The notes under the pieces were generated by a model. The model searched no databases and was not told where the DNA came from. It saw only the letters and a program-made list of their open reading frames with translations. A stretch of DNA of 10,455 bases, from assembly GCA_934597125.1 (NCBI GenBank), contig CAKTQM010000051.1:1-10455 (forward strand), written 5' to 3'. Shown here piece after piece: positions 6,239-10,455 of the stretch. This DNA comes from an uncultured Oscillospiraceae bacterium. Lineage in GTDB: Bacteria; Bacillota; Clostridia; Oscillospirales; Oscillospiraceae. How positions within the stretch are numbered: the first letter of the stretch is position 1; every line of letters begins with the position of its first letter. Position numbers and translations under genes: made by a program.

Positions 6239-7070
6239 ATACCCGGTACACATCCTTCTCCGTCACAATCAGAGCAAATCTCTTGTCATGTTCCTCCACC
6301 GGGATCTCCTCCGACAGCAGCCTTTCCCGACAAAGCAGCGCTGCTGCCCCGTGATAGCGGTCGAAGAACCGGTCATAGTAGCCGCCGCCCTGTCCCAACC
6401 GGTCGCCCCGCAGGCTGCAGGACAGGCACGGCGTCACCACCAGATCAATGTCCTCCGCCGATAGCTGCGGGCAGTTCTCCACAGGCTCCAGAATACCATA
6501 AGCCCCCGGCTTCAGCTGCTCCAACGCTGTCACATGGCACAACGCCATGCTGTGCCCCGCCCCGCAGCGGGGCAGACACAGCATTTTCCCGCTTGCCAGC
6601 ACATCCCGCAGCAGCGCCGTCGTGTCGATCTCCCGCTCGGTGCCCACAAAGGCAAACACCACCTGCGCCGCCTGATACTCCGGCAGCTCCGTCACACGGC
6701 GGCAGATAGCCGCGGCGCTCTCGTCCCGATAGGCCTGCGGCAGGATCCGCTCCATGGTGCGGATCTTCTGCCGCAGCGCCTTCTTTTTTTCCGCAACGGT
6801 CATGTCCCGTCCCTCCTTCGCGGCCTTCTCCGCCTTCTGGCGACGGGCAATCTCCATCATCCGCTCGTACATCTCGTCGCCCACGCATTTGCGGGCATAC
6901 TGGCACCACTGCACGCAGCTCAGCGCGTCGTTATACGCCACAAACCCGCACTTGTCGCAGGTCACCTGGGTATCGGTGGAAAAAATCTCAATGGTGTTGC
7001 CGCACACGGGACAGGTCTTCTCCCGTATCGTCGGCGTGCGGGGCTTTCCCTGACAGCCGTCCATAATCAT
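6237..7070 (-). CDS. Zinc-ribbon / 5-formyltetrahydrofolate cyclo-ligase fusion protein
   Basis: The C-terminal part (about residues 90-277) is a 5-formyltetrahydrofolate cyclo-ligase: it uses ATP to turn 5-formyl-THF into 5,10-methenyl-THF. The family signature GDRLGQGGGYYDR lies at 222-234, and the N-terminal basic helix KKALRQKIR at 96-104. About 185 residues is a full-length enzyme of this family. In front of it are about 70 residues with seven cysteines (20, 23, 38, 41, 52, 56, 62): CPVCG and CDKCG form a zinc ribbon, followed by SCVQWCQYARKCVG. A basic, Ala/Lys-rich linker (74-90) joins the two. The ATG at 7070 has GGAGG 8 bases upstream. The gene starts 19 bases after the DUF1638 stop, so it is probably the last gene of the folate operon. 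The frame is unbroken, so the fusion is not an obvious frameshift artefact. The role of the N-terminal part is unknown. Confidence 0.9.
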   Translation of the reverse strand: MIMDGCQGKPRTPTIREKTCPVCGNTIEIFSTDTQVTCDKCGFVAYNDALSCVQWCQYARKCVGDEMYERMMEIARRQKAEKAAKEGRDMTVAEKKKALRQKIRTMERILPQAYRDESAAAICRRVTELPEYQAAQVVFAFVGTEREIDTTALLRDVLASGKMLCLPRCGAGHSMALCHVTALEQLKPGAYGILEPVENCPQLSAEDIDLVVTPCLSCSLRGDRLGQGGGYYDRFFDRYHGAAALLCRERLLSEEIPVEEHDKRFALIVTEKDVYRV

Positions 7071-7089
7071 GTCTCTGTCCTCCGGTTTC

Positions 7090-7788
7090 TCAGTATAGTG
7101 GACGCCTTACCGGCTCGCCTGCCGGAAAGAAATCCGTCTCCTTCACAGTATGCCCCTTTTCCAGCACCAGAAACTGCGTTTCCCACCGGCCCGCCACCAG
7201 ATTTTCCAGCACCCGGTTGCTGCCGGTCACATAGTCCAGATCACACCGGATCAAATCGGCGCATTGCTGCATCTCCGCCACAAAATCCTCGGCGTAGCAG
7301 TCATACACACCGGTGTCGATCATGTCGGCGTGGTGATAGCCCTCCATGAACCCGCCAAAGATGGACGTGCCGATCTCCATGCCGTACCGGCGGCAGATCT
7401 CATCCTTGAAGGCCGCCACCGAGTGCTCACCCCGATCGCAGTCCCGAAAGTAAATGTGGCCCGCCTGCTTGGCGTCGGGCCGCAGCGTGTCATCCGTCTG
7501 CAGCATCATGGTAACGCAGTCGTCCATTTTCGGCAGCACCGTGCGGCAGGGCAGTGTCACGCCCTCCCACACGCCGCCGCAGCTGCATACGCAGGACAGC
7601 ACCGTGCCGATCCCCTCCGGCAGCTCTGCCATGATCCGCAGCAGCGTCTCATGCATCACCGCCGGCTCCTTGTGATTCTCCCACGCCAATTCCCGCACGG
7701 GAAAGTCCGTCCCCATCTTCCGCTGGGCCGCGTCCAGATGACGCCGCACCGAGGCGCAGCACAGGATCAGCGTATCATTCTTGTTCAA
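7090..7788 (-). CDS. DUF1638 family protein in a one-carbon operon
   Basis: A soluble protein of 232 residues with no signal peptide or membrane segment. I assign it to DUF1638 from the middle section: GTVLSCVCSCGGVWEG (61-76) followed by a short gap and VLPKMDDCVTMML (84-96), a pattern typical of that family, whose biochemical role is unknown. It is cysteine-rich, notably C66, C68, C70 and C91. I recall family members near corrinoid or methyltransferase genes in anaerobes (not checked), so a role in methyl or one-carbon transfer is conceivable. The start is TTG at 7788: AAGGGGG (7803-7797) is 8 bases upstream, and the next in-frame ATG would remove 25 residues including the first strand (TLILCCASV). 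It lies between the formate channel gene, from which it is separated by a hairpin, and the cyclo-ligase fusion gene 19 bases downstream. Confidence 0.85.
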   Translation of the reverse strand: MNKNDTLILCCASVRRHLDAAQRKMGTDFPVRELAWENHKEPAVMHETLLRIMAELPEGIGTVLSCVCSCGGVWEGVTLPCRTVLPKMDDCVTMMLQTDDTLRPDAKQAGHIYFRDCDRGEHSVAAFKDEICRRYGMEIGTSIFGGFMEGYHHADMIDTGVYDCYAEDFVAEMQQCADLIRCDLDYVTGSNRVLENLVAGRWETQFLVLEKGHTVKETDFFPAGEPVRRPLY

Positions 7789-7805
7789 GGCACACGCCCC
7801 CTTAC

Positions 7806-7840
7806 AAAACCCATAACCTCCGGCAAAGCCGGAGGTTATG
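7806..7840 (-). terminator. Hairpin after focA, inside the gene run
   Basis: Perfect 13-bp arms (7812-7824 and 7828-7840, containing CCTCCGGC) with a 3-base loop, followed on the minus strand by GG and TTTT (7809-7806). It looks like an intrinsic terminator. The DUF1638 start is only 18 bases beyond the T-run, leaving no room for a promoter, so it probably ends only part of the transcripts or protects the upstream mRNA. Confidence 0.75.
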
Positions 7841-7851
7841 ATGCTTATTTC

Positions 7852-8670
7852 TTACTTTGCCTTCCGCAGAAAGCCGAACCACATGGTAAAGCCCACGAAC
7901 AGTCCGCCCAGAATGTTGCCCAGTGTCACCGGCAGCATATTGCCCAGGAAGTAGTTGCCCCAGGTCAGGGCGTCCAGATTCAGGCCGTATTCCATGGCAG
8001 ACGTCGCGTAGGCGGGCACCGTTTTGGCAAACAGGCCCATGGTGCAGTAGGTCATGTCGGCAATAGAGTGGTTGAAGCCGCAGGTGACGAAGAACATCAC
8101 CGGCGCCCACGCGCCGATAAACCGGCCCATGGTGTCCTTGGCCCCCAGACTCAGCAGCACGCCGATGGTCACCAGCACATTGCAGAGGAAGCCCATAAAG
8201 AAGGCGTTCTGGAACGGCATAGTCATCTTGCCCAGCGCCACCTTCATGGCATACACGCCCAGCGCATTGCTGCCGGCGGACAGCCAGCCGAACTTGGCGC
8301 ACAGCACCGCCACCAGAATCGAGCCGATGAAGTTACCGATGTACACGAACAGCCAGTCCTTCAGCATAGCGCCCAGGCGCACCTTCTTCTCCAGCACGCT
8401 GATAACGATTAGCGTATTGCCGGTAAACAGTTCTGCGCCAATCAGGATCACCATGCCCAGGCCAAAGGCAAACAGCAGTCCGGAGATGGCCCGAATGGTG
8501 CTGTTGTTGTCCAGACCGTAGCTGGCCATATTGGTCACGCAGGAGGGAAACGCGATCAGCATACCCGCCAGCACACCCAGCAGCAGCATCTTGCTGACCG
8601 GCAGGCTGCTCTTCTTCACGCCCGCCTCGGCGTAGTTGGCCGCGATCTCCGCGGGGGAAAACAGATTCAT
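7852..8670 (-). CDS. focA: Formate/nitrite transporter family channel (FocA-like)
   Basis: A pentameric inner-membrane channel of the FNT family that passes formate or related small anions. Its 272 residues and about six hydrophobic segments match the family. Signatures: PAEIAANYAEAGVKKS at the N-terminus, GAELFTGN (78-85, with the gating Thr83), and CGFNHSIADM (197-206) with the pore histidine at 201. Nitrite (NirC) and hydrosulfide members share this fold, so substrate is inferred from context: the neighbours make and use formyl-tetrahydrofolate, which favours formate. The direction of flow cannot be told. The ATG at 8670 is preceded by GGAGG with a 7-base gap. That ribosome site directly follows the folD stop codon, so translation is probably coupled to folD. 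Confidence 0.93.
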   Translation of the reverse strand: MNLFSPAEIAANYAEAGVKKSSLPVSKMLLLGVLAGMLIAFPSCVTNMASYGLDNNSTIRAISGLLFAFGLGMVILIGAELFTGNTLIVISVLEKKVRLGAMLKDWLFVYIGNFIGSILVAVLCAKFGWLSAGSNALGVYAMKVALGKMTMPFQNAFFMGFLCNVLVTIGVLLSLGAKDTMGRFIGAWAPVMFFVTCGFNHSIADMTYCTMGLFAKTVPAYATSAMEYGLNLDALTWGNYFLGNMLPVTLGNILGGLFVGFTMWFGFLRKAK

Positions 8671-8682
8671 TCTCAGCCCTCC

Positions 8683-9561
8683 TTACGCCAGCGTGCGCTC
8701 GGCGGCCTCCACAACATGGCCGATCAGCACCGAGGTAGTCACAGCGCCCACGCCGCCCGGCACAGGGGTGATGGCCCCCACAACAGGCTCCACCTCGGCA
8801 AACACGGCGTCGCCCGCCATGCCGCCCTTGCCCTTGGAGGTCACCTTCTCGGGATCCCAGTTCATGGACACGTCAATGACGATCTGGCCCGGGCGAACAT
8901 AGTCCTTAGTCAGGCTCTTCAGCACACCGGCGGCAGACACCAGAATGTCCGCCTCCCGGGCCACGGCCTGCACGTCCTTGGTCTTGGTGTGGCACACGGT
9001 AACGGTGGCGTTCTTGCCCAGCAGCATCATAGCGGCGGGCTTGCCCACCACCAGCGAACGGCCGATAACCACGGCCTTCTTGCCAGTGCAGTCGATGCCG
9101 TAATAGTCCAAAATCTCCATGCAGGCCTGGGGCGTGCAGGGCACGAAGCCCAGCTTCTTGCCCATGAACACACCGGCATTGGACAGATCGGTCATGGAGT
9201 CAATGTCCTTGCAGGCGGCCAGATGGTTGCAGATCTCGTCCTGATCCGCTTTCAGATGCTTGGGCAGGGGACGGAACAACAGGCAGCCATGGATGCTGTC
9301 ATCGGCGTTGATGGCCTCGATCTGGTCGATCAGCGCCTCCTTGGTTACGTCCTCCGGCAGCAAAAACTTCACCACGTCCACACCGATCAGCTCGGCACGG
9401 GAGGTCGCACCCTTTTCATAGGACAGGTCAGAGGGATTCTCACCGCAGCGGACGATGGCCAGCTTCGGCGTCACGCCCTTTTCCTTCAGCACCGCCACAC
9501 GCTGCTGCAGCTTCTCGTTCATGGCGGCGGTCACTTCTTTCCCCAGTAATTGCTTTGCCAT
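8683..9561 (-). CDS. folD: FolD-type methylene-tetrahydrofolate dehydrogenase, probably lacking cyclohydrolase activity
   Basis: FolD normally catalyses both oxidation of 5,10-methylene-THF to methenyl-THF and its hydrolysis to 10-formyl-THF. The 292 residues fit the family: N-terminal catalytic domain, Rossmann motif VVIGRSLVVGKP (about 164-175), and ITPVPGGVGAVT near the C-terminus. An ungapped comparison with the E. coli sequence as I remember it ([21 protein letters not shown] against GENPSDLSYEKGATSRAELIG) keeps the tyrosine (Tyr48) but puts Ala52 at the catalytic lysine. In the next motif, Phe96 replaces the glutamine of LVQLPLP. The aspartate of KDxD (Asp121) is kept. Lysine and glutamine are needed for the cyclohydrolase step, so this is likely a dehydrogenase only. 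NAD or NADP preference is not clear. AGGGAGG lies 8 bases before the ATG and directly after the fchA stop. Confidence 0.93.
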   Translation of the reverse strand: MAKQLLGKEVTAAMNEKLQQRVAVLKEKGVTPKLAIVRCGENPSDLSYEKGATSRAELIGVDVVKFLLPEDVTKEALIDQIEAINADDSIHGCLLFRPLPKHLKADQDEICNHLAACKDIDSMTDLSNAGVFMGKKLGFVPCTPQACMEILDYYGIDCTGKKAVVIGRSLVVGKPAAMMLLGKNATVTVCHTKTKDVQAVAREADILVSAAGVLKSLTKDYVRPGQIVIDVSMNWDPEKVTSKGKGGMAGDAVFAEVEPVVGAITPVPGGVGAVTTSVLIGHVVEAAERTLA

Positions 9562-9575
9562 ATTCTTTTCCTCCC

Positions 9576-10196
9576 TTATTTGAAGAAACCGGCCTTCACG
9601 GTTTCAAAGATCCCGTCGGCCTTCTTGCCATATACGTCCAGCATGTTCAGGCACTTGGTGTTCATCTCCTCGGCGACCTCGCGGTTGAGCAGGGTCTTGG
9701 TGTTGATGAATACATTCAAAGACGCCGCCTGCAGCGCCGCCTTCACAATGGTGGCGCCGCAGCCCGCGTCGGACACCGCCAGACGGGAGCCCTTCTCGGC
9801 GAACACAGCGATAGCGTCAATGGCCTCGCAGCACAGCTCCATAATGTGCATCGGCACCTGGCAGGCGGTGATGGTGGCCTCCTCCATGATGCGGGGCCGG
9901 TCAGGGTCATCCTTGGGAATGCCGTAAGCGTTGGCCAGCGGAATAAAGCCCTCCGCGTCAGCGGGCACCTGATCCAGCAGCTCAGTCTGCAGGGCGTCGC
10001 ACTTCTTCTGCAGCGCAACGATCTCCGCCTCCACATCGGCGTACTTCTTCTTGCCCACGGTCAAAGAGCCGACCATGTTGCCCAGCGCCGTACCGATGGC
10101 CGCTACCAGCGCGGACGCGCCGCCGCCGCCGGGAGCCGGCTCATTTGACGCCAGAACCGTGACGAATTCACGGCAGGATTTGGTGGTATAATCCAT
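9576..10196 (-). CDS. fchA: Cyclodeaminase/cyclohydrolase family protein, probable methenyl-THF cyclohydrolase
   Basis: A 206-residue all-helical cytosolic protein of the FTCD_C (formiminotransferase-cyclodeaminase) family. The hallmark glycine-rich loop PAPGGGGASAL is at 20-30, and the helices SALVAAIGTALGNMVGSLT follow, as in family members. Some members remove ammonia from formimino-THF, others (FchA of purine-fermenting clostridia) hydrolyse 5,10-methenyl-THF to 10-formyl-THF. Here the second role is favoured: no formiminotransferase or histidine-degradation gene is nearby, fhs lies upstream and folD downstream, and the adjacent FolD lacks cyclohydrolase residues. The ATG at 10196 has GGAGAG a few bases upstream. 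The 14-base gap to folD holds the folD ribosome site. Confidence 0.9.
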   Translation of the reverse strand: MDYTTKSCREFVTVLASNEPAPGGGGASALVAAIGTALGNMVGSLTVGKKKYADVEAEIVALQKKCDALQTELLDQVPADAEGFIPLANAYGIPKDDPDRPRIMEEATITACQVPMHIMELCCEAIDAIAVFAEKGSRLAVSDAGCGATIVKAALQAASLNVFINTKTLLNREVAEEMNTKCLNMLDVYGKKADGIFETVKAGFFK

Positions 10197-10243
10197 AGTT
10201 CTCTCCTCGTCGTTTTCAGTGGAAAATCTAATTTCTTATCAGT

Positions 10244-10276
10244 AAAGCTCCGGCGGCTTCAAGCCGCCGGAGCTTT
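10244..10276 (-). terminator. Strong hairpin between fhs and fchA
   Basis: Perfect complementary arms 10244-10259 and 10261-10276 (AAAGCTCCGGCGGCTT and complement), realistically a 14-bp stem with a 5-base loop. On the minus strand only three T follow (CTTTACTG), so termination may be partial. It lies 33 bases after the fhs stop and about 47 bases before the fchA ATG. In the gap to fchA I see no convincing promoter: TTGAAG with GATAAG at 16 bp is weak and overlaps the hairpin. It may set the fhs to fchA expression ratio. Confidence 0.65.
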
Positions 10277-10309
10277 CGTAACATAGCCTCGCAGAGTTCG
10301 TATCCGCTC

Positions 10310-10455
10310 TTAGAACAAACCGCTGACCTTGCCGGTCTCGGTGTCCACATCGATGCGGCGATAGGCGGGGTTGGCCGCGGTGCCGGGCATCATGGAGATG
10401 GTGCCGGCCATGGGGCACAGGAACTTGGCGCCGCCGTACTCCAGAATGTCGCGGA
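10310..10455 (-). CDS. fhs: Formate-tetrahydrofolate ligase, C-terminal 47 residues (5' part outside window)
   Basis: Fhs joins formate to tetrahydrofolate with ATP, the entry step for formate into one-carbon metabolism. Only the last 47 residues are visible, from [11 protein letters not shown] to the stop codon at 10312-10310. The ending [13 protein letters not shown] followed by [16 protein letters not shown] matches the conserved tail of the family, which typically has a TMPGLP-type loop and ends in GLF. In the bacterial form I remember the loop preceded by TGDI; here it is PMAGTI, closer to the tail of the ligase domain of eukaryotic C1-THF synthase. The call rests on this short stretch and on the folate genes that follow. 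Confidence 0.85.
   Translation of the reverse strand, partial: RDILEYGGAKFLCPMAGTISMMPGTAANPAYRRIDVDTETGKVSGLF

Noticed and set aside
7150..8412. Long plus-strand open frame (420 codons) opposite DUF1638 and focA
   Set aside because: It spans two convincing minus-strand genes and the hairpin between them; His/Gln/Ala-rich composition and no recognisable motif.
8683..10196. Histidine-degradation role for the cyclodeaminase-family gene
   Set aside because: No glutamate formiminotransferase or hut genes are visible, and the fhs/folD neighbours favour methenyl-THF cyclohydrolase. The first role cannot be fully excluded from this window.
1..10455. CRISPR arrays, insertion sequences, tRNA or rRNA genes, riboswitches
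   Set aside because: No regularly spaced repeats, transposase motifs, tRNA-like cloverleaf sequences or recognisable riboswitch cores were seen; the repeats present are simple terminator or operator palindromes. The leaders before prfB and the pyrophosphatase are too short for a riboswitch.

Overview
The window looks like chromosomal DNA from a GC-rich, anaerobic, gut-type Firmicute, most likely Clostridia of the Oscillospirales kind. This is an inference from the gene set (formate-tetrahydrofolate ligase, a separate cyclodeaminase-type cyclohydrolase, a CBS/DRTGG pyrophosphatase, DUF1638), consensus-like sigma-A promoters, strong AGGAGG-type ribosome sites and GC-rich codon use. It is ordinary core-genome DNA with two less ordinary spots. 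No transposon, prophage, CRISPR array, tRNA or rRNA was seen.

Left part (1-1765): the 3' end of an ftsH protease gene is closed by a hairpin terminator. Next comes a compact divergent pair: a 44-residue charged protein on the minus strand and a 73-residue XRE-type DNA-binding protein on the plus strand. The roughly 85 bp between them carry a TAGGAC-n6-GTCCTA palindrome inside the minus promoter, a partial second copy, and a perfect palindrome with 11-bp arms that ends on the regulator's start codon. This looks like a self-regulated module.

Middle part (1763-6238): a CBS/DRTGG-containing manganese-type pyrophosphatase (minus) and a MATE efflux pump (plus) are read from back-to-back promoters only a few bases apart. 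Then prfB (peptide chain release factor 2) has its own promoter and a strong terminator. This prfB is read in one frame and lacks the usual programmed frameshift.

Right part (6237-10455, all minus strand): a one-carbon/folate gene run, in transcription order fhs (3' end only), fchA, folD, a focA-like formate channel, a DUF1638 gene, and a zinc-ribbon/5-formyltetrahydrofolate cyclo-ligase fusion. Together these would move formate across the membrane and interconvert formate, 10-formyl-, methenyl- and methylene-tetrahydrofolate, with the last enzyme recovering the 5-formyl dead-end form. The FolD protein lacks the catalytic lysine and the glutamine needed for cyclohydrolase activity, which fits the adjacent FchA taking over that step. 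The DUF1638 protein and the cysteine-rich extension on the cyclo-ligase are the parts whose role in this pathway is not explained.
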